A stretch of DNA of 64,000 nt from the NCBI RefSeq assembly GCF_900086595.1, contig NZ_LT575472.1:3417692-3481691 (forward strand), in the 5' to 3' direction. This stretch comes from Clostridium nigeriense (lineage in GTDB: Bacteria; Bacillota; Clostridia; Clostridiales; Clostridiaceae). Below, one piece after another: positions 44,475 through 52,931 of this stretch. The translations under genes were made by a program, and so were the position numbers. Positions within the stretch are counted from its first letter, which is position 1, and every line of letters begins with the position of its first letter. The notes below the pieces were generated by a model. That model was not told the DNA's origin and searched no databases. It was given only the letters and a program-made list of their open reading frames with translations.

Positions 44475-45095
44475 TTAGTTACTTTTTATATAATATACTC
44501 CTTCACCAATTATTGACGCTCTCACATTAATTTTGTCCGTTCCGCCATTTGAATTTCTCTTTAAATCTAAAATGGAATATTGACTAATTAATATAGAACT
44601 TTCTAAGGACCTTTTATCTTCTTTAAATGTATATATATTATATTTCATAATATATAGTATTGGATTTATATATACCATATCATTTTTTACTGATAGTAAT
44701 CCAATTAAGAAAAATATTATTATAAAAATTACTAACTCTTTATAATCATTAGTTTTTACTGTTATGAATGGTAGGATATAAACTAATACATATTCATTTA
44801 TAGATTTATTATTCTTGCTTATATCATACATAGAAGTATATTCACTACTTTTACCAGCAACTTTAAAAATAAGTAATAATAGAATTAGTGATATAATTGA
44901 TAAGATAGTAAATATTAATATAAGAATTATATTAACCTCTGAATTTAATATAAGTAATTGAGGACTAAAAGTATTATTACCAACTAAGCTCTTATAATTG
45001 CTATAAATATCAAATAAATTACTAACTATAAATATTATATATAATGGGATGTATGAAGATATAAATAGAATCCATTTACTTATTTTTGTAAACAA
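44475..45095 (-). CDS. Multi-pass membrane protein, KwaA-like partner of the DUF4868-type protein
   Basis: A 206-residue protein with four predicted membrane segments (about residues 8-28, 52-80, 99-114 and 120-138). The soluble tail includes YINPILYIMKYNIYTF and SSILISQYSIL, ending in VYYIKSN. TTG start 8 bp after GGAGG. It follows the KwaB-like gene by 21 bp in one operon closed by a strong terminator, between the endolysin and the attachment site where prophages carry cargo genes. Kiwa systems pair a four-helix membrane protein of about 200 residues (KwaA) with KwaB. I match it by size, topology and partner, not by sequence motif. Gene order is reversed from the usual A-B. Confidence 0.6.
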   Translation of the reverse strand: MFTKISKWILFISSYIPLYIIFIVSNLFDIYSNYKSLVGNNTFSPQLLILNSEVNIILILIFTILSIISLILLLLIFKVAGKSSEYTSMYDISKNNKSINEYVLVYILPFITVKTNDYKELVIFIIIFFLIGLLSVKNDMVYINPILYIMKYNIYTFKEDKRSLESSILISQYSILDLKRNSNGGTDKINVRASIIGEGVYYIKSN

Positions 45096-45116
45096 ATATT
45101 AGCCCTCCTTTCATTA

Positions 45117-46010
45117 TTAATTACTCGTAATTCTTTTACCTATCAATGTTTTTGCATATTTATCTGATAACAATGCAACTAGTATTGATAATTGCTCTTT
45201 ACTTTCATATTGAAACTTATTATTTATAAATTCAATTGGTAATTCTGCTTCTCTAATAGCATCCGATACTTCTTGTATATTTTCTAAAATTAAATTTATA
45301 CTATTATCTTGCATTGCTTTAGTAAATTGCTTTGCTATCTTTGTACTTTCCTTACAATCTTCTTCAAATTGTTCTATGTTATTTATAAGATTACTTCTAC
45401 TTATTTCTTCAAGAGCTGTATCTAAATTTAAGAAATAATTATCTTTATAATTAGTAATAACCTCAAATGCATATCTATTAAATATTATAATGAGTTCGTC
45501 ATTAATTACAATAAAATCAACTATATTATCAATCTGAAATATATTTTCTTTTAGTTTTGTAAATTGTTCTGAAAAAACTTTCAAAAACATTCCTTTTGAT
45601 AAGCTTTTACTTTTAGAATATCTTCTAAATATTTTTAAATTTTCATCTCCCATTTTTACTTCTAAGATATAAGCATTAATCTCCCTTAAATCCTCAAAAC
45701 TTGTAGTAAAATTACTCTTATCTCTTCTCATATTTATTATGTTAACTAAACCTTCTACATCTGGTACCTTCAACTTTTCTATAGTACAATCTGCTTTTCC
45801 AATCGGATTAAACTCTATTAATTCATTTCCATTAATTATTGACATTATAGAAGATTTTAATAAATTAAATATATCCTTCTGAACCTCATCATCAATATTG
45901 CATTTTAAAAATGAATAATTCTTATTACTTTTATTAATTAATTCCATTCCAACACTTATTCTTTCCCCAGTAAAGGAATTCATTTTGCTTATTAATTCAA
46001 TTTTATTCAT
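45117..46010 (-). CDS. KwaB-like anti-phage protein (DUF4868-type)
   Basis: A 297-residue soluble protein. The middle part fits my knowledge of DUF4868/KwaB: INAYILEVKMGDENLKIFRR, then FLKVFSEQF, and the telltale VDFIVINDELIIIFNRYAFE followed by YFLNLDTALEEI. KwaB is the DNA-binding effector of the Kiwa defence system, which works with a membrane partner that senses infection. ATG behind GGGGGATAAT. First gene of the cassette with the membrane protein gene. The N-terminal 90 residues are less conserved. No nuclease motif is evident. A profile search would settle the family; I rate the match as good but unverified. Confidence 0.72.
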   Translation of the reverse strand: MNKIELISKMNSFTGERISVGMELINKSNKNYSFLKCNIDDEVQKDIFNLLKSSIMSIINGNELIEFNPIGKADCTIEKLKVPDVEGLVNIINMRRDKSNFTTSFEDLREINAYILEVKMGDENLKIFRRYSKSKSLSKGMFLKVFSEQFTKLKENIFQIDNIVDFIVINDELIIIFNRYAFEVITNYKDNYFLNLDTALEEISRSNLINNIEQFEEDCKESTKIAKQFTKAMQDNSINLILENIQEVSDAIREAELPIEFINNKFQYESKEQLSILVALLSDKYAKTLIGKRITSN

Positions 46011-46052
46011 ATTATCCCCCTATTTTATATTTATATTCCATTGAACATATGT

Positions 46053-46140
46053 TATAATAGAGGTATATTCAACGAAATATATTATTGTTTTGAACTCGTA
46101 TAGATTGGTAGTCAGATTACGAGTTCTTTTATTATATTTT
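46053..46140 (+). ncRNA. Possible + strand small RNA opposite the cargo operon leader
   Basis: A TATAAT box (46053-46058, + strand) is followed about 35 bp later by a hairpin, GAACTCGTA (46092-46100) and TACGAGTTC (46118-46126). TTTTATTATATTTT follows on the + strand, giving a potential RNA of about 70 nt. All neighbouring genes are on the minus strand, so a + strand terminator here has no other user. The -35 region is weak and the hairpin could act in the minus direction. Confidence 0.3.
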
Positions 46141-46180
46141 ACACATTCCTGGTAAACTTGTCCATAAAATAAAAATAAAG

Positions 46181-46212
46181 GCTAGTAAGTAAAATTTGTC
46201 CTACCTACTAAC
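46181..46212 (-). terminator. Terminator of the lysis genes
   Basis: Minus strand GTTAGTAGGT pairs with ACTTACTAGC (two G-U pairs), then CTTTATTTTTATTTT. Lies 8 bp after the endolysin stop. Confidence 0.75.
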
Positions 46213-46219
46213 ATTAAAA

Positions 46220-47092
46220 TTATCTATTCATAGTTGCATTCTTTCTTATATATGCTCTAGCTCCATCTATATCTAAAGCATAATAACCACTCATTTCCCA
46301 TTGTGCAGTTATTAATTCCTCCTTATAAAAAGGCTTAATTTCCTTAGTCCACACCCTGCAAGGATATTCTGTTACTTGTAGTCTAAACCTTCTATATCTT
46401 TCATCAGTTAAGCCTAATAACTTAACATTTGCTTTTTCTACCCAACATCTCTTACCATCTAATTCAATAGAATAAGCAAATTGATTTTCTGCATCTGCTG
46501 TTAATAGATCTCCAATGTTATATATCTTTACTTCTCCATCATAACTCATTGCATCAGATTTCATTTTTAAAGGTAATGGAAATATAGATTTATTAGTTCT
46601 ATTCAATATGTCTAATTCAGATTGAATCATATTTAAGAATCTTTGCCAACCTAAATCTAAAGTTCTATGAGGACAATACTTTCCACTAAAATCTTGATGC
46701 TTCTTTACATTATTAATAGTCCACCCATATTGTTTTAATAATGTTGCTACTTCTTTAGCTGCTCTCTTCTCTGCTTTTATAAATCTATCTCCACCAGATT
46801 TAGAATAACAAATTTCAGTATGGATATAGTTTCTGTTTCCATCACCATTTGCTCCATCTCCACTTGCCCAACAATTCCTAGTGAATGGTACACATTGAAT
46901 AGCTTTCTCATCATCAATAGCAATATGAAATGAAACTTCTGCTTTATTATCAGGTCTTGCCAGATTATCTCTTTCATTTTCAGCTGAAGCATCATTTCCT
47001 GTGTTATGGATACATATCCCTTTTGGTTGCATTGAATAGGGGCACTTAGTTGGATATTGACTTTCTGGTATTAAATTTTTAATTAATGACAT
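46220..47092 (-). CDS. Phage endolysin, N-acetylmuramoyl-L-alanine amidase
   Basis: A 290-residue lysin. Residues about 15-170 form an amidase_2 (PGRP-type) domain with zinc ligands in GICIHNTGND, IHTEICYSKSGGDRF and the late KHQDFSGKYCPHRTLD. The C-terminal third (about 190-290) is a pair of SH3-like wall-binding segments (VKIYNIGDLLTADAENQFAY, CWVEKANVKLL). Start at ATG 47092 behind AAGGTGGAATTTAAA; an in-frame codon at 47104 is inside that site. Preceded by two holin-type genes. Confidence 0.93.
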   Translation of the reverse strand: MSLIKNLIPESQYPTKCPYSMQPKGICIHNTGNDASAENERDNLARPDNKAEVSFHIAIDDEKAIQCVPFTRNCWASGDGANGDGNRNYIHTEICYSKSGGDRFIKAEKRAAKEVATLLKQYGWTINNVKKHQDFSGKYCPHRTLDLGWQRFLNMIQSELDILNRTNKSIFPLPLKMKSDAMSYDGEVKIYNIGDLLTADAENQFAYSIELDGKRCWVEKANVKLLGLTDERYRRFRLQVTEYPCRVWTKEIKPFYKEELITAQWEMSGYYALDIDGARAYIRKNATMNR

Positions 47093-47146
47093 TTTAAATT
47101 CCACCTTTCTTTTTTAATTTAAAATGAGTAGGAAATAATCCTACTC

Positions 47147-47398
47147 TTATTCTTGTTTATTAATTTGTTTAAATAATTGATTGGTATATACTGCAGCACC
47201 CGTAACTAGAATACCTTGTATTATTGCATTAATATTAAACCCTAATAAAGCTACTGCTCCAAGAATGCCAAATACTAATAATATTACAGGGATATATTTA
47301 TCTCCTATTTTTTCAGTTCCTTTTATAATTAGTCCTATTACATATAATGCAGGCACTAATATTAAAGCATTTTCAATTATAAATTTTACAAATTCCAT
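47147..47398 (-). CDS. Phage holin (Hol44/phage_holin_5-like)
   Basis: An 83-residue protein with three hydrophobic stretches (residues about 7-25, 37-53 and 58-75), separated by a charged turn (KGTEKIGDKY), and a polar C terminus. Size and its place directly upstream of the amidase fit a holin that opens the membrane for the endolysin. The family name is a guess from the VPALYVIGLIIKGTEKI pattern. Confidence 0.8.
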   Translation of the reverse strand: MEFVKFIIENALILVPALYVIGLIIKGTEKIGDKYIPVILLVFGILGAVALLGFNINAIIQGILVTGAAVYTNQLFKQINKQE

Positions 47399-47399
47399 T

Positions 47400-47606
47400 C
47401 TATTTCTCTCCTTCTATTTTACTTTTTATTTCTTTAACATCTTCCTTTATATCTTCAACAACACCGAACTTTTCTCCTAAAGTATCTAATAAATCTTGAT
47501 ATCTCTTTTCTCTATCTCCTGTTGTTTTAAGTACATAGATTAATAAGAATACAAATAACGCATACCCTAGTCCTTGTCCTGCTGCTAATTGCATTAATTC
47601 ATCCAT
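47400..47606 (-). CDS. BhlA/UviB-family holin-like protein
   Basis: A 68-residue protein with one N-terminal membrane segment (residues about 12-28, GYALFVFLLIYVLKTT), then a charged coiled coil (REKRYQDLLDTLGEKFGVVEDIKEDVKEIKSKI). This is the hallmark of BhlA/UviB proteins, holin-like factors first seen with clostridial bacteriocins. Directly upstream of the second holin gene (1-bp gap). Confidence 0.88.
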   Translation of the reverse strand: MDELMQLAAGQGLGYALFVFLLIYVLKTTGDREKRYQDLLDTLGEKFGVVEDIKEDVKEIKSKIEGEK

Positions 47607-47640
47607 ACTTCACCTTCTTTCTTATTTTTCAAATAAAAAA

Positions 47641-47662
47641 GAGACTAGAATTATCTAATCTC
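47641..47662 (-). terminator. Hairpin downstream of the structural operon, upstream of bhlA
   Basis: GAGACTAGAA and TCTAATCTC pair (one G-U) with a 3-nt loop; TTTTTTATTTG follows on the minus strand. It lies 35 bp upstream of the bhlA start and could attenuate entry into the lysis genes. Confidence 0.7.
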
Positions 47663-47719
47663 TTAATGTGTTTATTTTTTTATTTTCTGTCAATAATATT
47701 AATATATAAAAAATCACCA

Positions 47720-47761
47720 GAAATAGAGATGTTAGGCTCACCTATATAATACATCTCTATT
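47720..47761 (+). terminator. 12-bp hairpin with U-run on the + strand
   Basis: AAATAGAGATGT (47720-47731) and ACATCTCTATTT (47750-47761) are perfect complements with an 18-nt loop. TTTTTTTATTT follows on the + strand, while on the minus strand the T run is interrupted. It may therefore end a + strand RNA opposite the 3' end of the 53-residue protein gene. A minus-strand role is possible. Confidence 0.5.
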
Positions 47762-47776
47762 TTTTTTATTTAATTT

Positions 47777-47938
47777 TTATAGTAAATTAAATAGATTTAA
47801 TATTACTACTATTAGTAAGAACTTGTTGCTAACTTCCTTATAACCTAAGTGCCTGCCTAATATAAAGATAACCACCACTAAGTATAAGAATAACCCTAAA
47901 TTAACATTAGTATTTTTAAAAATATTAATTATGTTCAT
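47777..47938 (-). CDS. Small hydrophobic prophage protein
   Basis: A 53-residue protein with two membrane segments (LGLFLYLVVVIFILG and FLLIVVILNLFNLL) joined by a basic turn (RHLGYKEVSNK). GGAGGAAAAATCA precedes the ATG. It lies between the tail and lysis genes. It may be a holin accessory or another small membrane protein. A hairpin reading on the opposite strand sits just past its stop codon, so a toxin with antisense RNA is conceivable but unsupported otherwise. Confidence 0.6.
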   Translation of the reverse strand: MNIINIFKNTNVNLGLFLYLVVVIFILGRHLGYKEVSNKFLLIVVILNLFNLL

Positions 47939-48041
47939 TGATTTTTCCTCCATAAATATTGTTTTTTATTACTATAGTAATTTAAGGATTTAGTTATTCT
48001 TATTTATCGTATGATAGTTCACTATATTATTTAAAAATAAA

Positions 48042-48065
48042 AAGAGCCTACATTTGTAAGCTCTT
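48042..48065 (-). terminator. Terminator after the coiled-coil protein gene
   Basis: AAGAGC/GCTCTT with inner TAC/GTA pairing; TTTTTATTTTTA follows on the minus strand. Six bp after the stop codon at 48071. Confidence 0.8.
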
Positions 48066-48070
48066 AAACA

Positions 48071-48571
48071 TTAATTCCCATTACTTCCTACATTACTACC
48101 TGCACCACTTCCAGTATCACTTCCTCCATTAATAGGACCACTTAAACCGTATTTTTCTGGATTATTTTTCATTTCCTCTTGTCTTCTTCTTTCGATTTCC
48201 TCTGGTGAAGTTGCTTGGTTTATTGCAGCTTGTGCATTTTCATTAGCTTTATTTATCGCAGCTTGCAAATCATTTGCCTGCTGTAGCTTCGCATCTGCAA
48301 TAGCTGAATCATACTCTGATTTCAATGTTTTTATTTGTAACTCTGTATCTTCCTTGATTTTCTTTACTTCTTCTTCTAGCTGAGCGTTAAATTGTTCTTG
48401 TAACTCTGCCTTAACTTCTTCCTTAGCACTTTCCTTCATTTCTGCATAAAGCTCTGCATTATTTTTCTCAGTTGCTACAGTACCCATAGGTTTAAATACT
48501 ATAGCGCTTATTCCTACCCCTAAAACAAGAGTAACTATAATACTTATAATTAAATTTTTATTTATTCTCAT
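48071..48571 (-). CDS. Membrane-anchored coiled-coil prophage protein
   Basis: A 166-residue protein. One N-terminal membrane segment (about residues 7-27) is followed by a long Glu/Lys/Ala-rich coiled coil (KEEVKAELQEQFNAQLEEEV onward) to about residue 125 and a Gly/Ser/Asn-rich tail. Unknown. Position after the tail genes and before the lysis genes suggests a tail accessory, spanin-like or conversion protein. It has its own promoter-like gap upstream and a terminator downstream, so it may be expressed separately, for example in the lysogen. Confidence 0.6.
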   Translation of the reverse strand: MRINKNLIISIIVTLVLGVGISAIVFKPMGTVATEKNNAELYAEMKESAKEEVKAELQEQFNAQLEEEVKKIKEDTELQIKTLKSEYDSAIADAKLQQANDLQAAINKANENAQAAINQATSPEEIERRRQEEMKNNPEKYGLSGPINGGSDTGSGAGSNVGSNGN

Positions 48572-48636
48572 ATTTACCCTCCTAAAATATGTATTATACT
48601 TTAATTATATACATATTTTAGGTAAAAGTTAAGTTC

Positions 48637-48825
48637 TTATAATCTTTCTTTTATTTTTGCTTCTAATTGAGTAACTAAATTCTTAGTTTCATCATCTAAA
48701 ACAATGTAACTTTCTTTATTATTACTAGAAGTTATAGTTCCCTGTCCATCTACCTCTGAATAACTGTAAGTTATTCTATTTCCAACATTATCTTTTATAA
48801 CTGCAAATCCTGTAAGTATTTTCAT
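48637..48825 (-). CDS. Small phage protein downstream of the tail tip gene
   Basis: A 62-residue protein, MKILTGFAVIKDNVGNRITY at the start, then a beta-like part and a helical end (LVTQLEAKIKERL). GGAGGTGGCTTA precedes the ATG, which overlaps the stop of the tail gene. Short proteins with this ILTGFAVID..GNRI.YTY.E start are common after tail-tip genes of Gram-positive siphophages. Function unknown. Confidence 0.7.
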   Translation of the reverse strand: MKILTGFAVIKDNVGNRITYSYSEVDGQGTITSSNNKESYIVLDDETKNLVTQLEAKIKERL

Positions 48826-51800
48826 TAAGCCACCTCCAATAAAATATCTTCTAATTTAAAATCTAGTTCTTGTATCAATATTTCTTCACTTGTTTTAACT
48901 GTAAACTCTTCTTCTGTAAAGACTACTGAGTTGTCTAAATATCCTACTAATTCTGGTTGATCTAATCTTACATTTTCATATCCTATTCTTTTAGCTATAT
49001 ATTGCCAGCTAAACTCAGTTCCTGGTTCTCCATAGACTACAAAATAATCTCTATGTCTATCAATTATATTTATTTCACCATTATATTTTTGTGTAAATAT
49101 ATGATATTCACAATCTAAATTTACACATTCTTGTAATATATCATCTATGCTTATATAACACTCTCCAGAATCATTTATTTTACCAAACCCTATATCCGAA
49201 TAATAATATTCTGCTGTTTCATAAGCATTTATTAATCTTTCTCCATAATTTTTAGTTGTCTGTAAAGAGTTCTTTGAACCACTTGCAGTAAAATTACCAT
49301 TTACAGCAAAATTCGTATTTGAATATACTGGGTAAGGATAACCTGCTTCAATAGCAAATAATTTACTACCTGTATTACTTTGTATCAAAAAGCCATCATT
49401 TTTAGCATTTACGGATACTTGTACACAAAGAAGATTTCTAGAATCTCCTGTGTTCTTAAATATCTGTGGAGTTGTTGAATTATAAGAACCTTCAAAACAT
49501 ACTATATCTGGAACGTAAACTCTATTCTGCATATTTACAGCTTGACTAAATACAGTACCTTCCAAAACTCTTATTGGAGATGTATAACTTGGATTTTTAG
49601 AATATTTATCTAAAATAATGTAGTGTCCAAAGGTATTTTTTCCTGTTCTATATCCAAGTGTCATATATCCTTGTTGATTATGTGCAAGGGAAAATCCTCT
49701 TACGTTTGGATAATCGGTAAGATAAGAACTATAGATTATCCCTAGTTCTCTTCCACTTCTTTCCCAATCATAAAGGTATATATTGGTATTATTTATTTCT
49801 ACTGCTTTTACACCATTGCTATTTTTATTAATAAATGTCCCTGTAATAGTTAAGTCCCCATTTGTATCTGATGTTAATACATTAGCATTAGCTTTGTTCT
49901 TAATAGTTAATGCACCATTTTTAATTGTTACTCCATTTGCATCTATTATTGTATTCCCACTATATATTTCATTTTCTCCAGATGTCCAATCCGTAGCAAA
50001 TGTTCCTTTTTCTAATTTAATATTATCATAGTAAATTACACCATTAGATATATTACTTATTCTACAATAGATTTGCCCTCTATTTGTGTTTGCTCCTGTT
50101 GTGAAAGTTTTGGTTACTCTTACCCATTTACTAGTGTTTATTGTTGATTCTGTATATTCTGCTAAATTATTAATTCCTAAAGGAGTTGTTCCAGAATACT
50201 CATTTACAATTATTCCTATAGATCTACCAGGTAATGATGTTAATGCAGAAATTCTTATATAAGCACTAATTGTATAGGTAGTGTCTGGTTCTAAATCTAC
50301 AAACCTGTGGTATCCTCCAGTATAAGAAAAATTGCTTACTCCCATTCTTAGTGCACTAATTGATTGTGGATTATCTCCAGTTGTATCAACTATAGTAGCT
50401 ACTATAGATCCTCCACTTGTGTAATAATTCCACCCGTTTAACCCATCTTCAAAACTAGAGTTAGGTACTATATTCGCTATACCAGTTTTACTAAAATCTA
50501 ATTTTAATTGATTGGCTGTAAGTTCCATACTTGCTTTAGTTGCATAAGAATTCTCTGCATCTGTTTTTGTTATATAGTTATTGCTTACAGTCACTTTAAA
50601 TCCTTCTAAACCTTGTTCTACTGTAGTCGCCTTAGTTTCTACTTTAGATATTTTACCATCTAAAGTAGAAATAGAAGTTGTATGACTTGCTACTGTTGTA
50701 TTAATTCCATCTACTGTAGCTTTAATACTTGTATAGTTATCTTTTAAAGTAGTTACATCACTTTTAGTTATAGCACTTTCTTTTATTAATCCTTCTATCT
50801 TTCCTTGTGCTACTGATATTGAAGTTGTATTAGCTTCTATTCTCTCATCAAATCCATTTACGCTTGATTTAAGAGAATTAAAGGCAACATCTAAGCTTTG
50901 TCCAGTAAGGTCTATTGCTACTTTGGATGCTTGTATTAAGCTTGTATTAGTATCTTTATTAAGTCCAGTTACTAAAGAACTATAATTAATCTGTTGCTCT
51001 CCTATCGCATTATCTGCTACCATATTAGACTTGATTAATTTATCTGCTATAGCTTTTTCTTTTATTCCATATCCGTCTATTAATGTAGTAGTTCCATCTG
51101 CTGCTATTAATATAAAATTAAAATCTCCAGCAGTATCTTGTCCTAGTTGTAACCTTACCTTATTAGCTTTATCTTTAAATTGCATTGTAGGACCTACTAT
51201 TGAAAGACCACCATCTGCAGAAGCTAAATTAATTGTGTTAGTATTTATAGTTCCTGCTTTTAATTTATTTAAGCTTAAGCTATCTATCATAGCATCTTTA
51301 ATTACTGCATTTGCTATAACAACATTATCTGTTGTAAGATTTAAAAACTGTCCATTTTCCCCTGTTACAAATTTACTTAAAAGAGTTTGTAAATCTAGTA
51401 TAGTACCACTTGCTGTATCAAATTTTATATTTCCTGCTGTTAAATCTCCTATATAAGCTACATCTATTAAAGCTTTGTTTATAAGAGCCAGTTCCATTAC
51501 AACTCTTTCTACTTTCTTTGCTGTACTTCCACTACTAGAAAAACTATTTTTGTTTTTTGTTTCTCCTTTTGCTCCTAATTCAGATGTTAACCCGCCGGTG
51601 TAAGTAAATTTTTGAGATAATATAGGGTGTTTTCTTACTACTCCTTTTTTATCAGTTATAGTTACTATATCCCCTACATCTAAAGATAAATCTCCTTGCC
51701 ATTTCATAGAATATCCTAAATACTCAAATCCATTTAACTTAGTGTAAATATCATTCAATATTGCTGTAGTTACCCAAGGATTTTCAAATTCTAACTCCAT

Positions 51801-52523
51801 AGAATCTGCTCCTAGAGTTCCTTTAGTTAAGACTTCTTCTCCTGCTTGGCAGGATATTTTTCCCATCTTATATTTAGTTTCTTCTCTTTTATAATCTCCT
51901 ATAAAATAATTAGATGTTCCTATAGGGTAATTAATATCCTTAGGAGTTACTATAATAAATTTACCATCACGATTTATAACTGCATTTCCTCCACATAGAC
52001 TTGCTACATATCCAAGAACTTCTCTACAAGAAAAACCCTCCAACTTTTTAACTGTGTAAGATGGAAGGCTTCCTGTAAACTCTACTCCTGTTATTCTAGT
52101 TAATTCGCTTACCACTTGCTGTAATGTTAAATAATCTCCTAATGTAGTTGTGAAGTTCTTTTCAAATTTTATCATGTTATCATATGCAGTAATTTTAATT
52201 GTATAGTCAGTTTTCTCTATATCATCTATATTATAGATACCCATAGGAATATACTCTACTGTAGAGCCTATTTTTAAGCCTATTTCTACTTTTATGGTGC
52301 TAGTACCATAAACAATATCACCTTTATTAAGTAGTGTTAAATCAAGGGATTGGCTAGTTGTAGCACCTATCATAAATCCATCACTAGGTTGTATATTACC
52401 ATCTATTATAATATCTACAATATCCTCATTTTTATAGACTTTATCTAATATTGTAACCTTACATTCAAAACTTCTTGCTGAATCTTTTATTGCTGTTTTA
52501 TAAGCTGTACTTGTTGTGTAAAT
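48825..52523 (-). CDS. Phage tail tip / host-specificity protein, apparent AUU start
   Basis: About 1232 residues. The N-terminal 330 residues resemble phage tail-associated Dit/Tal-like baseplate proteins (YIPMGIYNIDDIEK, then YDNMIKFEKNF). Two helical coiled regions follow, then a carbohydrate-binding jelly-roll-like module (IVPNSSFEDGLNGWNY onward). A beta-rich shaft ends in a conserved C-terminal knob (YYYSDIGFGKINDSGECYIS, FSWQYIAKRIGYENVRL). It likely contacts the host surface. The true N terminus, (M)YTTSTAYKTAIKDSARSF, is encoded upstream of the first in-frame ATG (52373). The only start behind GGAGGG is ATT at 52523 or 52526. Confidence 0.82.
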   Translation of the reverse strand: MYTTSTAYKTAIKDSARSFECKVTILDKVYKNEDIVDIIIDGNIQPSDGFMIGATTSQSLDLTLLNKGDIVYGTSTIKVEIGLKIGSTVEYIPMGIYNIDDIEKTDYTIKITAYDNMIKFEKNFTTTLGDYLTLQQVVSELTRITGVEFTGSLPSYTVKKLEGFSCREVLGYVASLCGGNAVINRDGKFIIVTPKDINYPIGTSNYFIGDYKREETKYKMGKISCQAGEEVLTKGTLGADSMELEFENPWVTTAILNDIYTKLNGFEYLGYSMKWQGDLSLDVGDIVTITDKKGVVRKHPILSQKFTYTGGLTSELGAKGETKNKNSFSSSGSTAKKVERVVMELALINKALIDVAYIGDLTAGNIKFDTASGTILDLQTLLSKFVTGENGQFLNLTTDNVVIANAVIKDAMIDSLSLNKLKAGTINTNTINLASADGGLSIVGPTMQFKDKANKVRLQLGQDTAGDFNFILIAADGTTTLIDGYGIKEKAIADKLIKSNMVADNAIGEQQINYSSLVTGLNKDTNTSLIQASKVAIDLTGQSLDVAFNSLKSSVNGFDERIEANTTSISVAQGKIEGLIKESAITKSDVTTLKDNYTSIKATVDGINTTVASHTTSISTLDGKISKVETKATTVEQGLEGFKVTVSNNYITKTDAENSYATKASMELTANQLKLDFSKTGIANIVPNSSFEDGLNGWNYYTSGGSIVATIVDTTGDNPQSISALRMGVSNFSYTGGYHRFVDLEPDTTYTISAYIRISALTSLPGRSIGIIVNEYSGTTPLGINNLAEYTESTINTSKWVRVTKTFTTGANTNRGQIYCRISNISNGVIYYDNIKLEKGTFATDWTSGENEIYSGNTIIDANGVTIKNGALTIKNKANANVLTSDTNGDLTITGTFINKNSNGVKAVEINNTNIYLYDWERSGRELGIIYSSYLTDYPNVRGFSLAHNQQGYMTLGYRTGKNTFGHYIILDKYSKNPSYTSPIRVLEGTVFSQAVNMQNRVYVPDIVCFEGSYNSTTPQIFKNTGDSRNLLCVQVSVNAKNDGFLIQSNTGSKLFAIEAGYPYPVYSNTNFAVNGNFTASGSKNSLQTTKNYGERLINAYETAEYYYSDIGFGKINDSGECYISIDDILQECVNLDCEYHIFTQKYNGEINIIDRHRDYFVVYGEPGTEFSWQYIAKRIGYENVRLDQPELVGYLDNSVVFTEEEFTVKTSEEILIQELDFKLEDILLEVA

Positions 52524-52556
52524 AATTCTCCCTCCTTTCTTAGATTTTAGAAGGAC

Positions 52557-52931
52557 CTATTTAAACATATAGTCTATAACCATCAATTCACCAGGAGTAA
52601 TATTTATATCTACCTCAACCTTTTCTAAATCTATAAGATGTATATCTACTTCTGTTTCAATTTCTAAAATTTCTTTTATCTCATTATTAAAACTATCTAC
52701 GTCAGTTATATTAATAGTTCCATCTTCCTTAGTTTTTAAATTACCTTCTTTATCTTTTGCTCCATACTTTTCAATTAACTTTTGCCTTTCTTTGTTATAT
52801 GCAGTTAGTTCTCTGTCTATCTTTGTTATATTCTTAGAAAATGCATAACTAAGTTTAATCGGTAACTCCATATTGGTTAATTTACTTAAAACACCTATGC
52901 TATTTACTAACTTTTCATTACTTATTTTCAT
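52557..52931 (-). CDS. Phage tail-region protein, DUF1617-like
   Basis: A 124-residue helical protein (KLVNSIGVLSKLTNMELPIK, then LSYAFSKNITKIDRELTAYN), with an acidic beta-like C terminus ending PGELMVIDYMFK. The pattern matches small DUF1617-type phage proteins found between tape measure and tail tip genes. Start at ATG 52931 behind GGGGGAATTGTTA, overlapping the previous gene by 14 bp. Function unknown. Confidence 0.65.
   Translation of the reverse strand: MKISNEKLVNSIGVLSKLTNMELPIKLSYAFSKNITKIDRELTAYNKERQKLIEKYGAKDKEGNLKTKEDGTINITDVDSFNNEIKEILEIETEVDIHLIDLEKVEVDINITPGELMVIDYMFK

Noticed and set aside
48825..52373. Tail tip gene starting at the first ATG (52373)
   Set aside because: There is no Shine-Dalgarno before it, and 50 further in-frame codons encode a typical tail-protein N terminus behind GGAGGG.
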